From: Parvibaculum sp045863935
Lineage (GTDB): Bacteria > Pseudomonadota > Alphaproteobacteria > Parvibaculales > Parvibaculaceae
NCBI RefSeq assembly: GCF_045863935.1
Contig: NZ_BTVP01000001.1
Coordinates: forward strand, 166,336 to 230,335
Length of the DNA stretch: 64,000 nt
Reading direction: 5' to 3'
The notes under the pieces were generated by a model. That model was not told where the DNA came from and made no database searches. It saw only the letters and a list, made by a program, of their open reading frames with translations. Numbering within the stretch: position 1 is the stretch's first letter; every line of letters starts with the position of its first letter. A program made the position numbers and the translations under genes. Of this stretch, positions 9,618-17,915 are shown in pieces.

Positions 9618-9944
9618 TTACTTGAAACGTTTGGGGAGGTCTGCTTCGGGGATCAGCAGGTCGTCGGCGATGTCGAGCCAGACTTCCTCGATGAGTTCCG
9701 CCTTGCCCTCGCGTTGCGGAATGGCGCGATTGAGGTCTTTCGAGTAATCGGCAAAGGCCTTGTCGCGCGCTTGCTTCGAGGGCCAGCGCGCATAGGCGAC
9801 GAAGTCGCCATTCTCCGCGCGGTGCAGCCGCGAGCCGCCGCCGCCATGATCGCGCATGATGTCTTCAGTGATCTCGTGCCAGCGCCGCGCGAAGTATTCT
9901 TCGTCTCTGGCTGCGACCTTCCAGCGATAGATGGCGGCTTTCAT
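9618..9944 (-). CDS. Small conserved protein of likely dimeric alpha/beta-barrel fold
   Basis: 108 residues, MKAAIYRWKVAARDEEYFARRWHEIT onwards, with GDFVAYARWPSKQARDKAF. A strand-helix start followed by an aromatic YARWPS strand resembles the antibiotic biosynthesis monooxygenase (ABM) superfamily, but I cannot assign a function. It starts 5 bases after the rlmN stop on the same strand, so it is probably cotranscribed with rlmN. Confidence 0.75.
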   Translation of the reverse strand: MKAAIYRWKVAARDEEYFARRWHEITEDIMRDHGGGGSRLHRAENGDFVAYARWPSKQARDKAFADYSKDLNRAIPQREGKAELIEEVWLDIADDLLIPEADLPKRFK

Positions 9945-9948
9945 ACGT

Positions 9949-11142
9949 TCAAGCCTCCGTCTGCCCTTTCCTGAACCGCTCGCTCGCGCGCCTCTTCACC
10001 GTTTCGCTTTTCAGCTGTCCGCAGGCCGCCATGATGTCGCGGCCGCGCGGTGTGCGCACGGGGCTTGCATAGCCGGCGCGATTGACGAAATCGGCGAATT
10101 TCTCGATCTGCGCCCAGTCGGAACATTCGTATGGGCTGCCCGGCCAGGGATTGAAGGGGATCAGGTTGATCTTCGCCGGAATGCCTTTCAGAAGGCGGAC
10201 GAGTTCCTTCGCGTCCTCGATGCTGTCGTTCACGCCTTTCAGCATCACATATTCGAAGGTGATGCGCCGCGCGTTCGATACGCCGGGATAATTCCGGCAG
10301 GCGTCGAGCAATTCCCTGATCGGATATTTCTTGTTCAAGGGCACCAGCTTGTTGCGCGTCTCGTCGTTCACGGCGTGAAGCGAGATCGCGAGCATGCAAC
10401 CGATTTCCTCGCCCGCCTTCTCGATCATCGGCACGACGCCGGAGGTCGAGAGCGTGATGCGGCGCTTCGAGAGCGACAGGCCTTCGCCGTCCGAGACGAC
10501 TTCGAGCGCGTCGCGCACATTCTCGAAATTGTAGAGCGGCTCGCCCATGCCCATCATCACGATATTGGTGATGAGGCGGTCTTCCGAGTTCCGCCCGCCG
10601 TCCGGCCATTCGCCGAGCGCGTCGCGCGCGATCAGAATCTGTCCGACGATTTCGCCCGCCGTGAGATTGCGCACGAGCTTCTGCGTGCCGGTATGGCAGA
10701 AGGTGCAGGTCAGCGTGCAGCCGACCTGGGAAGAGACGCAGAGCGTGCCGCGTCCCTCTTCCGGAATGTAGACGGTCTCGATCTCAGGTCCCGGCACCCC
10801 CGGCACCGCGGAGGGAAGACGCAGCAGCCATTTCCGCGTGCCGTCGACCGATTTCTGCTCGGTCACGATGTCGAGGCGCGAAATGTCGAAGTTCTGTCCG
10901 AGCTTGTCACGCAGCTCCTTCGACAGCGTTGTCATGCCGTCGAAACTCGTCAGTCCGCGATTGTAGATGCCGTTCCATATCTGGCCGGCGCGCATGCGCA
11001 GGTGCTTCTCGGGCAGGCCGAAATCCTTGAGCGCATCCATGAGTTGCGGCCGCGTGAGCCCGACAAGGCTCGGCTTTGCGCGCGGCGCGGCACCCGCGGG
11101 CGCGGCCTCCCGGCTTTCATGCGCTATGTCGAGCGTGGTCAT
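9949..11142 (-). CDS. rlmN: Dual-specificity rRNA/tRNA adenine C2-methyltransferase RlmN
   Basis: Radical-SAM enzyme that methylates C2 of A2503 in 23S rRNA and A37 in some tRNAs, affecting fidelity. 397 residues, normal length. The radical-SAM cluster CTLTCTFC binds the 4Fe-4S cluster. Flanking family blocks include VSSQVGCTLTC, MGMGEPLYNFENV and LIPFNPWPGSPYECS. An IalB-like gene lies upstream on the same strand and a small ABM-like gene downstream. Confidence 0.97.
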   Translation of the reverse strand: MTTLDIAHESREAAPAGAAPRAKPSLVGLTRPQLMDALKDFGLPEKHLRMRAGQIWNGIYNRGLTSFDGMTTLSKELRDKLGQNFDISRLDIVTEQKSVDGTRKWLLRLPSAVPGVPGPEIETVYIPEEGRGTLCVSSQVGCTLTCTFCHTGTQKLVRNLTAGEIVGQILIARDALGEWPDGGRNSEDRLITNIVMMGMGEPLYNFENVRDALEVVSDGEGLSLSKRRITLSTSGVVPMIEKAGEEIGCMLAISLHAVNDETRNKLVPLNKKYPIRELLDACRNYPGVSNARRITFEYVMLKGVNDSIEDAKELVRLLKGIPAKINLIPFNPWPGSPYECSDWAQIEKFADFVNRAGYASPVRTPRGRDIMAACGQLKSETVKRRASERFRKGQTEA

Positions 11143-11274
11143 GTCGGTTCAACCGGTTCCCGGTCCTGAAAATACGCTTTGCCGCGCCTGCCGGAGCGGG
11201 CGCGGATCATCGCTTCTCATATCACAAAGGGCGCATTTGGCGCCAATCGGGGCGTCTGGCGGAACCCCAAGGCC

Positions 11275-11838
11275 CTACTTGCAGGCGTCGTCGATCTTCT
11301 TGAGCGCTGCCGAGGAACCTTTCAGCGAATAGGTGTCCGTCGTCAGCGTGTCCCGCTCCGAAGTGCCCTTGATTTCCATGGAGCTGCCGGATTTCAGCGC
11401 CTGCACCATCTTGCCCTCCTCGGAGGGGTTCTCGAGCCAGGCCCAGAAGCGGTGCTCGCCGCCCTCCTTGACGCCGGAGAACATCTGGAACTTGTCGGTG
11501 CCGATGGTGGCGAAAGGCCGGCTCGTCGACTTGAAGGGATAGCCCACGCGCATGCTGACTTCGTTTTTCGTCTTCCGCGCGGGGCGGTGCGTCACCATGA
11601 AATAGACGTCCCCCCGGCTTGCGCTAGCAGGCAGCATCTTCACGGGCGTCGTCATGGCGTAGCACATGCGGTCGTTGCCCGAGCCATAGGTATAGGCCGA
11701 CCAGTCGTCATACTTGCCGAGGAGTTTCGGGGCGTCCTGGGCCTTGGCCCCGGCTGCGAAGCCTGCCACCCCGAAGGTCAGGGCAAGCGCGGCAATGGCC
11801 ATGGTGAGGACTGGGGAAAGGGTCTTGCGTCGCGGCAT
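11275..11838 (-). CDS. Invasion-associated locus B (IalB)-like secreted protein
   Basis: 187 residues from MPRRKTLS, with a clear signal peptide (LTMAIAALALTFGVAGFAAGAKAQ). The mature domain contains DDWSAYTYGSGNDRMCYAMTTP, GDVYFMVTHRPARKTKNEVSMRVGYPF and a cysteine near the C-terminus. This is the IalB family, periplasmic proteins widespread in alphaproteobacteria; the name comes from Bartonella erythrocyte invasion and need not apply here. It lies upstream of rlmN on the same strand, 132 bases apart. Confidence 0.85.
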   Translation of the reverse strand: MPRRKTLSPVLTMAIAALALTFGVAGFAAGAKAQDAPKLLGKYDDWSAYTYGSGNDRMCYAMTTPVKMLPASASRGDVYFMVTHRPARKTKNEVSMRVGYPFKSTSRPFATIGTDKFQMFSGVKEGGEHRFWAWLENPSEEGKMVQALKSGSSMEIKGTSERDTLTTDTYSLKGSSAALKKIDDACK

Positions 11839-12132
11839 GGTCTCTCGTCTGCTCCGAATGGGCTCCGGTCGTCCGGCCCCAATGATCTCCAAGGTGGCCT
11901 GACCATAGCGGTCGGCGCAGGCGATTTCCAGTTGCCGCCCCGCAAAGCCCCTTCACGGCCTGCCGGATTGTCCGCAGGCCGGGAGGGAAATTCACCGATT
12001 CATGTGGCGGAACCAAGGCAGAGAGCCGGTGAAACGCCCTCTGTCTGGCGGATATCCGCCCGCTCGTGCTAAGGGAGAAGCACCGGAATTTCCGAAACCC
12101 GAGAAACCGACAAGACTTGGAGGGAGACGACC

Positions 12133-13137
12133 ATGAAAGCCGTGCTGTGCAAGGAATATGGACCGCCGGACAGCCTCGTGATCGAAGAGGTGCCGAGCCC
12201 GGAGCCGAAGAAGGGCGAGGTCCTGCTTGAAGTGCATGCGGCGGCGGTCAATTTCCCGGACGTCCTGATCATCGAGAACAAGTACCAGTTCAAGCCGCCG
12301 CTGCCCTTCTCGCCGGGTGGCGAGGTGTCCGGCATCATCACCAAGGTGGGCGAAGGCGTCACCAAGGTGAAGGTGGGCGATCGCGTCATCGGCTCGTGCG
12401 GCTGGGGTGGCTTTGCCGAAGAGATTGCGCTCGACGAAGCGCGGGTGACACCGATCCCGGACGAGATGGACTATGTGACGGCGTCCGCCTTTCTCATGAC
12501 CTATGGCACGTCGCATCACGCGCTGAAGGACCGGGCCCATCTGAAGCCCGGCGAATCGCTGCTGGTGCTGGGCGCCGCGGGCGGCGTCGGTCTTGCCGCC
12601 GTCGAACTCGGCAAGGCGATGGGCGCGCGCGTGATCGCGGCCGCGTCGTCGGAAGACAAGCTTGCCGTCTGCAAGGAGCATGGCGCGGACGAGACGATCC
12701 TCTATCCCGCCGGTGCGCTCGACAAGGATGCGCAGAAGGCGCTGACCGACAAGATCAAGGAACTGACGGGCGGGCAGGGCGCAGACGTTGTGTACGACCC
12801 TGTCGGCGGCGACTATTCGGAAGCGGCGCTGCGGGCGACGAACTGGGAAGGGCGCTTCCTGGTGGTCGGATTCGCGGCCGGTCCGATCCCGAAAATTCCG
12901 CTGAACCTCGCGCTTCTCAAGGGCTGCCAGATCGTCGGCGTGTTCTGGGGCGCGTTCACGGGACGCGAGCCGAAGCGCCATCAGGAAAACCTGAAAGAAC
13001 TGATGACGTGGTTCAAGGAAGGCAAGCTCCGCCCCCACGTCTCCAAGACCTACAAGTTCGAGGAAGCGGCGCAGGCGCTGAAAGACATGGCGGCGCGCAA
13101 GGTGAAGGGCAAGATTGTCATCGTACCGTCACGGTAA
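12133..13137 (+). CDS. Zinc-independent quinone oxidoreductase (MDR superfamily)
   Basis: 334-residue medium-chain dehydrogenase/reductase related to NADPH:quinone reductase. The N-terminal catalytic domain has AAAVNFPDVLIIENKYQ and SPGGEVSG. The Rossmann domain has LVLGAAGGVGLAAVELGKAMGA for NADPH binding, and the C-terminus ends KVKGKIVIVPS. The structural zinc-binding cysteine cluster of alcohol dehydrogenases is absent. GGAGGGAG lies 8 bases before the ATG. The 290 bases upstream hold no gene I can see. Confidence 0.93.
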   Translation: MKAVLCKEYGPPDSLVIEEVPSPEPKKGEVLLEVHAAAVNFPDVLIIENKYQFKPPLPFSPGGEVSGIITKVGEGVTKVKVGDRVIGSCGWGGFAEEIALDEARVTPIPDEMDYVTASAFLMTYGTSHHALKDRAHLKPGESLLVLGAAGGVGLAAVELGKAMGARVIAAASSEDKLAVCKEHGADETILYPAGALDKDAQKALTDKIKELTGGQGADVVYDPVGGDYSEAALRATNWEGRFLVVGFAAGPIPKIPLNLALLKGCQIVGVFWGAFTGREPKRHQENLKELMTWFKEGKLRPHVSKTYKFEEAAQALKDMAARKVKGKIVIVPSR

Positions 13138-13187
13138 CGTCACAAAACGGCGAAGCGGGGATAAATGCGCATGAGGGGTAGCGCAGG

Positions 13188-13910
13188 ATGAGGCGGGCAT
13201 TCGTGACGCTCGGCATCGCGTTCGGCGTCGCCGTCGTCGCGCTATTCGCCTTTCTCATTTATGTGCTGCTCGCCTCGGGCGACCCGAAATACTGGGAAGG
13301 AGAGATCGCGGCTTTCGAGCGCCGCGATGTCTCCAACCCGCCGCCCGAAAACGCCGTGCTCTTCGTGGGCGGACGCGATCTGAGGCTGTGGTCCTCATTC
13401 GCCGAAGACATGGCTCCCGTCACGATTATCCAGCGCGGTTTCGGCGGCGCACAGCTTTCCCACATCAATCATTACCGCGCGCGTATCGTGCTGCCCTACG
13501 ATCCGCGTGCCATCGTGGTCATGGCGGGCGAGGCGGACCTGTCCGATGTGCGCGGAAGGCGGCCAGAAGACCTGCTCGACGACTTCCGGACCTTCGCATT
13601 GTCGCTGCGCGCGGAGGGCGAGAAATCCCCGATTTATTTCGTGTCGCTCAGACCGGCGCCCGCCCGCGAGGAACGCTGGTACGGCCAGCAGCGCGCCAAT
13701 GCGCTGATCGCGGATTATGTGCGTGGCGAGAGGGAGATGTATTTCATCGACGTGTCTTCGGCCATGGTCGATGAACAAGGCAATATCCGCGAAGACCTCT
13801 ATCGCTGGGACGGGCTCACGCTCAACGACAAGGGATACGAAACGCTCGGCCCGATCATCCGTCAACGGCTTATCGATGCCGGCTATGGCGGTCTTCGTTC
13901 GAGCCGCTGA
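13188..13910 (+). CDS. SGNH/GDSL-like protein with lost catalytic Ser and His
   Basis: 240 residues with an N-terminal membrane anchor (LGIAFGVAVVALFAFLIYVLLAS). The rest follows a GDSL/SGNH lipase subgroup closely: VLFVGGRDLRLW, IIQRGFGGAQLSHINHY, PYDPRAIVVMAGEADL and DGLTLNDKGYETL. In active members the first block reads GSSS and the last DGLHLN; here they are GGRD and DGLTLN. Nucleophile and catalytic histidine are both replaced, while Asp is kept. It is probably a non-hydrolytic membrane-anchored relative. It lies between the quinone reductase and a beta-lactamase-family hydrolase on the same strand. Confidence 0.72.
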   Translation: MRRAFVTLGIAFGVAVVALFAFLIYVLLASGDPKYWEGEIAAFERRDVSNPPPENAVLFVGGRDLRLWSSFAEDMAPVTIIQRGFGGAQLSHINHYRARIVLPYDPRAIVVMAGEADLSDVRGRRPEDLLDDFRTFALSLRAEGEKSPIYFVSLRPAPAREERWYGQQRANALIADYVRGEREMYFIDVSSAMVDEQGNIREDLYRWDGLTLNDKGYETLGPIIRQRLIDAGYGGLRSSR

Positions 13911-13940
13911 AGAATAGAAAAAGATACAGGGAGAGAGACG

Positions 13941-15164
13941 ATGGAGAATTTTTCGAAGGAAACGAAGGCGGGCTCGCTTCACGGCAGTTATGACGCGAAG
14001 TTCAAGGATGTTGCGGACGCCTTCATCGAAAATTTCGAGACGCGCAACGAAGTGGGCGCCAATGTCGCGATCACGCTCGAGGGCAAGACGGTCGTCGATA
14101 TCTGGGGCGGCAGGAAGGAGCCCGGCGGCGCGGCATGGGAGAAGGACACTGTCTCCATCGTCTTCTCCTGCACCAAGGGTGCGACGGCGCTTTGCGCGCA
14201 TATGCTCGCCGACAGAGGCAAGCTCGATCTCGATGCGAAGGTCGCGGACTACTGGCCGGAATATGCGAAGAACGGCAAGGAAGAGACGACCGTCTCGATG
14301 ATGCTCGACCATTCGGCCGGGCAGCCGCATCTCAGGACGAAGCTCAAGGACGGCGCCTATTACGACTACGACTACATGGTGAAGCTGCTCGAAGAGGAAG
14401 AGCCCTTCTGGAAGCCCGGTGTGCGCAACGGCTATCACGGCGTCACCTTCGCCTGGACGGTCGGCGAGATCGTGCATCGCGCGGCGGGCAAGCGCATGGG
14501 CCGGTTTTTCGCCGACGAGGTGGCAAAGCCGCTCGGCCTCGATTTCCATATCGGCACGCCCGAAGAGGTCGAGAAGCGCATTGCGCCGATGATCTTCGCC
14601 GAACCCGATCCCGCGGCGATGAACTCCAAGTTCACGCAGGCGCTGATGAGCGATCCGGCAAGCCCGGCGCATCTCTTCCTGCTCAATGGTGGCAACGCCA
14701 ATTTCAATTCGCGCGAGGCCCATGCCGCCGAGATCGGTTCGGCGAACGGCATCACCAACGGGCGCGGTCTTGCGGGCATGTATCAGCCGCTCGCGAATGG
14801 CGGCGGCAAGCTTGTCGGCAAGGACACGCTCGCCCGGATGGGCCGCGTCGCCATGGGGACGCATGAGGACGCGACGCTTCTCATCCCGACGCGTTTCGCG
14901 CTCGGCTACATGAAGTCGATGGACAATCGCAAGCTCAAGAACGAGCCGAATTCTTCCTGCATCATGGGCGATGCGGCGTTCGGTCATGTCGGCATGGGCG
15001 GATCGCTCGGTTTTGCCGACCCGGAAGCCCGGATGAGTTTCGGTTACAACATGAACCGGATGGGGTCCGGCATTCTGCTCAACGACCGTGGACAGGCGCT
15101 GGTCGACGCGGCCTATCGTTCGCTCGGTTATCGCTCGAATGCGAGCGGCGTCTGGGCGATGTAG
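13941..15164 (+). CDS. Beta-lactamase-family serine hydrolase (EstB type)
   Basis: 407 residues without a signal peptide. The catalytic SxxK is S-C-T-K in IVFSCTKGATALCAHMLADRG. A NGYHGVTFAWTVGEIVHRAAGK block supplies the tyrosine motif, and GHVGMGGSLGFADPEARMSFGYNMNRM is the C-terminal HxG region. This layout matches esterase/beta-lactamase-fold enzymes such as EstB rather than true beta-lactamases. Substrate unknown. GGGAGAGAG lies upstream of the ATG. It may be in one transcript with the preceding SGNH-like gene (30-base gap). Confidence 0.9.
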   Translation: MENFSKETKAGSLHGSYDAKFKDVADAFIENFETRNEVGANVAITLEGKTVVDIWGGRKEPGGAAWEKDTVSIVFSCTKGATALCAHMLADRGKLDLDAKVADYWPEYAKNGKEETTVSMMLDHSAGQPHLRTKLKDGAYYDYDYMVKLLEEEEPFWKPGVRNGYHGVTFAWTVGEIVHRAAGKRMGRFFADEVAKPLGLDFHIGTPEEVEKRIAPMIFAEPDPAAMNSKFTQALMSDPASPAHLFLLNGGNANFNSREAHAAEIGSANGITNGRGLAGMYQPLANGGGKLVGKDTLARMGRVAMGTHEDATLLIPTRFALGYMKSMDNRKLKNEPNSSCIMGDAAFGHVGMGGSLGFADPEARMSFGYNMNRMGSGILLNDRGQALVDAAYRSLGYRSNASGVWAM

Positions 15165-15282
15165 AGGGCGACAAGCCGGCGTCCACCGAACTTCGTTCAT
15201 CCCAACGGTCCGGTCCGCCTTTGTAACCAAATGGCGGGCCGTTCACGTTCCGGCTGAATCGGCGAGGAAGAAAGACGTGGAT

Positions 15283-15301
15283 GGCCCGAATAAATCGGGC
15301 C
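15283..15301. terminator. Hairpin between convergent genes
   Basis: A perfect 7-base stem, GGCCCGA / TCGGGCC, with a 5-base loop lies between convergent genes (hydrolase at 13941-15164 and DUF1232 gene at 15333-15752). No T-run follows on either strand, so it is at best a weak or Rho-assisted terminator. Confidence 0.35.
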
Positions 15302-15332
15302 ATGACGCCGGAAGTTCGGGAGACGCCGTCTT

Positions 15333-15752
15333 TCAGTCCGTTCCGCTTTTTTCGGCGGGCAGGCCGAGCGCTTGCCGCGCGGCCTTGCGGTGGCGCGGCT
15401 TCATGTAGCTGGAGACGAGGCCGAGGGCGGCCATGAGCACCGTCGCGTCGTCGGTGAAGCCGAAGGCGGCGACGATGTCTGGAATGAAGTCGACGGGCAT
15501 GACGAAATAGGCGAGGGCTGCGAGAAGCGTCGCGCGGACGCGCATCGGCGTTTCGGGATCGCGCGCGCAGAACCAGGCGGCCGCCGCCTCCTCGGCGAAG
15601 GGCACCTTGCCGGCAACGCGCGCCATCTTCTTCCAGAAGCCTTCGCGCACGGTCTTCTCGTTCCGCGCCATGACGGCGGGAAGTTCGTATTTCGGATCGG
15701 CGAGTTCCTTTTCGGCGCTCTCCGCGTCCATATCGCCTCGAGAAGAGGACAT
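15333..15752 (-). CDS. DUF1232 (YkvA-like) protein
   Basis: 139 residues. The core RVRATLLAALAYFVMPVDFIPDIVAAFGFTDDATVLMAAL is the DUF1232 signature, a short hydrophobic hairpin with PVDFIPD and a DD pair. An acidic N-terminal region precedes it and a basic tail follows. The start at 15752 is chosen because GGAGGG lies just upstream; the frame runs 25 codons further. Molecular function unknown; members are small membrane-associated proteins. Confidence 0.85.
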   Translation of the reverse strand: MSSSRGDMDAESAEKELADPKYELPAVMARNEKTVREGFWKKMARVAGKVPFAEEAAAAWFCARDPETPMRVRATLLAALAYFVMPVDFIPDIVAAFGFTDDATVLMAALGLVSSYMKPRHRKAARQALGLPAEKSGTD

Positions 15753-16012
15753 GCCTCCCTCCGTGCTGCCTGCCGCCCCTTTACCTTCGTGCGTCTCCAA
15801 GATGGGGCGAAGGGCGTCGGCTTGCAAGCCAAGGGGGACGTTACGTAAATCGCCGGATCACGCAGATTGCCCTTGTTTCCGCGATTTTTGGCTCGCTCTT
15901 TCGCTGCCGAATTTGTTAAATCGGCGCCAATCGGGCGGCCGGCAGAGGCACCCCGCATACAGGGAAACGCAGGACCGGCCCAAAGAGGTCCGCGCAGAGA
16001 AGGAATGACCCC

Positions 16013-16795
16013 ATGAAACTCGACAGCAACATCAGCGCCATCATCACGGGCGGCGCATCGGGCCTCGGCGCGGCGACCGCGCGCCGTCTCGCCAAGGAAG
16101 GCGTGAAGATCGGCATTTTCGATCTTCAGGAAGACAAGGGCGAGGCGCTGGCGAAGGAGCTTGGCGGCGTCTTCGCGAAAGTGAACGTGACGGACGAAGC
16201 GAGCGTCGATGCGGGCTTCGAGAAGGTGCGCGCGGCGATCGGCCAGGAGCGCATCCTCGTGAACTGCGCGGGTACGGGCAACGCGATCAAGACCGCCTCC
16301 AAGAACAAGGAGACGGGCAAGCCCGAGCACTTCCCGCTCGACAAGTTCAACCTCATCATCCAGATCAACCTCGTCGGTACCTTCCGCTGCATCGCGAAGT
16401 CGGCCGCCGGCATGCTCACCCTCGACCCGCTGCCGGATGGCGACCGCGGTGCGATCGTGAACACGGGCTCCGTCGCCGCGCAGGACGGCCAGATCGGCCA
16501 GGCCGCCTATTCGGCCTCGAAGGCGGGCGTCGTCGGCATGACGCTGCCGATCGCGCGCGACCTCAGCCGCGAAGGCATTCGCGTGAACACGATCCTGCCG
16601 GGCATCTTCGACACGCCGCTGCTCGCGGGCGCGCCGGAGAAGGTTCGCCAGGCGCTCGGCGCGCAGGTGCCGTTTCCGGCCCGCCTCGGCAATCCGGATG
16701 AGTATGCCTCGCTCGCCTGCGAGATGATCCGCAACGGTTACTTCAACGGCGAGACGGTCCGTCTCGACGGTGCCATTCGTATGGCGCCGCGCTGA
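16013..16795 (+). CDS. Short-chain dehydrogenase, 3-hydroxyacyl-CoA dehydrogenase type II-like
   Basis: 260-residue classical SDR. The nucleotide-binding TGGASGLGAATARRL and acidic IFDLQED indicate NAD preference, LVNCAGTG is the NNAG equivalent, and the catalytic set is S in VNTGSVAA plus YSASK. The C-terminus LPGIFDTPLL..APEKVR and VPFPARLGNPDEYA resembles mitochondrial HSD17B10. It likely oxidises 3-hydroxy(methyl)acyl-CoA in branched-chain or fatty acid degradation. The last five codons and stop seem to be duplicated just downstream (16810-16827). A strong terminator follows. Confidence 0.9.
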   Translation: MKLDSNISAIITGGASGLGAATARRLAKEGVKIGIFDLQEDKGEALAKELGGVFAKVNVTDEASVDAGFEKVRAAIGQERILVNCAGTGNAIKTASKNKETGKPEHFPLDKFNLIIQINLVGTFRCIAKSAAGMLTLDPLPDGDRGAIVNTGSVAAQDGQIGQAAYSASKAGVVGMTLPIARDLSREGIRVNTILPGIFDTPLLAGAPEKVRQALGAQVPFPARLGNPDEYASLACEMIRNGYFNGETVRLDGAIRMAPR

Positions 16796-16852
16796 CGCGC
16801 GGCTTGGGTCGCATGGCACCGCGCTAATACATTTCCAATAATTGGAAAAGCG

Positions 16853-16880
16853 AAGCCCCGGTGGAAACACCGGGGCTTTG
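16853..16880. terminator. Bidirectional Rho-independent terminator
   Basis: An 11-base perfect stem (AAGCCCCGGTG / CACCGGGGCTT) with a GAAA tetraloop, flanked by A-rich and T-rich sequence on the two sides. It lies between the convergent SDR and phhB genes and can serve both. A second dyad, TTTCCAAT-A-ATTGGAAA, sits just upstream at 16832-16848. Confidence 0.88.
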
Positions 16881-16901
16881 TTGTTTCCGTCTCGTCCGGC
16901 G

Positions 16902-17231
16902 TTACTTCTTCACCGTCTTTCCTGCCTTGCCGGCCCACTTGTCCATGAGGGCAGCGAGTTTTACGTCCCTTTCCGACAGGCCATCCGCGTCATGCGTCGT
17001 GAGGACGACATCGACGCGGTTATAGACATTCGCCCATTCGGGATGGTGGTCGGCCTTTTCGGCGGCGAGGGCGACGCGCGACATGAAACCGAAGGCTTCG
17101 TTGAAGTCCTTGAACCGGAACGTCTTCTCGATGGCGTCGCGGCCTTTCACCTTCGACCAGCCCTTCAGCTTTTCGAGGGCCTTTTCCCGCTCTTTTCCCG
17201 TCAGCTTCGAGACCGCCGGATTGCCGCTCAT
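16902..17231 (-). CDS. phhB: Pterin-4a-carbinolamine dehydratase
   Basis: 109 residues from MSGNPAVS. It has the PCD hallmark KADHHPEWANVYNRVDVVLTTHDADGLSERD, including the paired histidines of the active site, and the FRFKDFNEAFGFMSRVAL helix. The enzyme dehydrates 4a-hydroxytetrahydrobiopterin during aromatic amino acid hydroxylation and recycles pterins; no hydroxylase gene is in the window. AGGAGG precedes the chosen ATG at 17231, which excludes 21 upstream codons. It is divergent from the zincin gene. Confidence 0.93.
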   Translation of the reverse strand: MSGNPAVSKLTGKEREKALEKLKGWSKVKGRDAIEKTFRFKDFNEAFGFMSRVALAAEKADHHPEWANVYNRVDVVLTTHDADGLSERDVKLAALMDKWAGKAGKTVKK

Positions 17232-17302
17232 TTTCGCCTCCTCGATGCACATGGTTTGCGGGCAGAGCCTCGCGCTCTTAAGCTCTGCGCGCAAGAGAGG
17301 AT

Positions 17303-17716
17303 ATGCCGATGGATTGGGATAACACGCGGGCGCCCTCGCTCGCCGATTTCGAACGGATCGCGGACGAGGCCTTTGCGCGGCTGCCGGAGGACTTCCGGAT
17401 GCGTTGCGAGGGGCTCATCATTCGCGTCGAGGATTTTCCGGATGAGGAAGTGGCCGCCGAAATGGAACTTGAAAGCCCGTTCGAGCTTCTCGGTCTCTAT
17501 CAGGGCATCAGCCATGTCGAGCGCTCGGTGATGGAGCCGGTGCACATGCCGGACATGGTGTTTCTCTATCGCCGGCCGCTGCTCGACTACTGGGCGGAAT
17601 TCGACGAGCCGCTCGGGCATCTCGTCACCCATGTGCTTGTGCATGAGATCGGGCATCACATGGGCCTTTCCGACGAGGACATGCATGCGATCGAGGAAGC
17701 GGCGGGGCGGGAGTAA
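17303..17716 (+). CDS. Small zincin-like metallopeptidase family protein
   Basis: 137 residues with a C-terminal HEIGHHMGLSDEDMHAIE, an HExxH zinc-binding helix with extra ligands, matching the small 'possible zinc metallo-peptidase' family (DUF1025-like). The N-terminal portion has ADEAFARLPEDFRMRCEGLIIRVEDFPDEE and LLGLYQG. Such proteins are common in actinobacteria and alphaproteobacteria and lack a known substrate. ATG 17303 or the ATG two codons later could be the start; GAGAGGA precedes the first. Confidence 0.85.
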   Translation: MPMDWDNTRAPSLADFERIADEAFARLPEDFRMRCEGLIIRVEDFPDEEVAAEMELESPFELLGLYQGISHVERSVMEPVHMPDMVFLYRRPLLDYWAEFDEPLGHLVTHVLVHEIGHHMGLSDEDMHAIEEAAGRE

Positions 17717-17722
17717 CATCCG

Positions 17723-17898
17723 TCTTCTCACCCTCCCCTCGGGGAGGGTCAAACCGCGCAGCGGTTTTGGGGCGGGGGCCGAGTATCCGCGAACACACAA
17801 GCCGGCGCATTCATCGCAGCAGCGCCGCGACCCCGCCCCGAAATCTGCTTCGCTATCGCTCGCACATTTCGACCCTTCCCCAAGGGGAGGGTGGGAAG
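17723..17898. repeat. Long imperfect inverted-repeat intergenic element
   Basis: The 198-base gap between the zincin gene and thpR is filled by two inverted arms. The left arm (17723-17779) begins CTTCTCACCCTCCCCTCGG and ends in a GGGGCGGGG run. The right arm (17825-17898) reads, in reverse complement, CTTCCCACCCTCCCCTTGG and also reaches GGGGCGGGG. Each arm contains its own small palindrome (CCCTCCCCTCGGGGAGGG type). This looks like a non-coding dispersed repeat able to form a large hairpin; I recall similar elements in Rhizobiales genomes. Confidence 0.75.
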
Positions 17899-17915
17899 AA
17901 GAGCAATGCTTGCCG

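Noticed and set aside
11239..15930. Shared GGCGCCAATCGGG motif at 11239 and near 15920
   Set aside because: The two copies differ in orientation relative to nearby genes and in flanks; two occurrences of a GC-rich 13-mer are too little to call an element.
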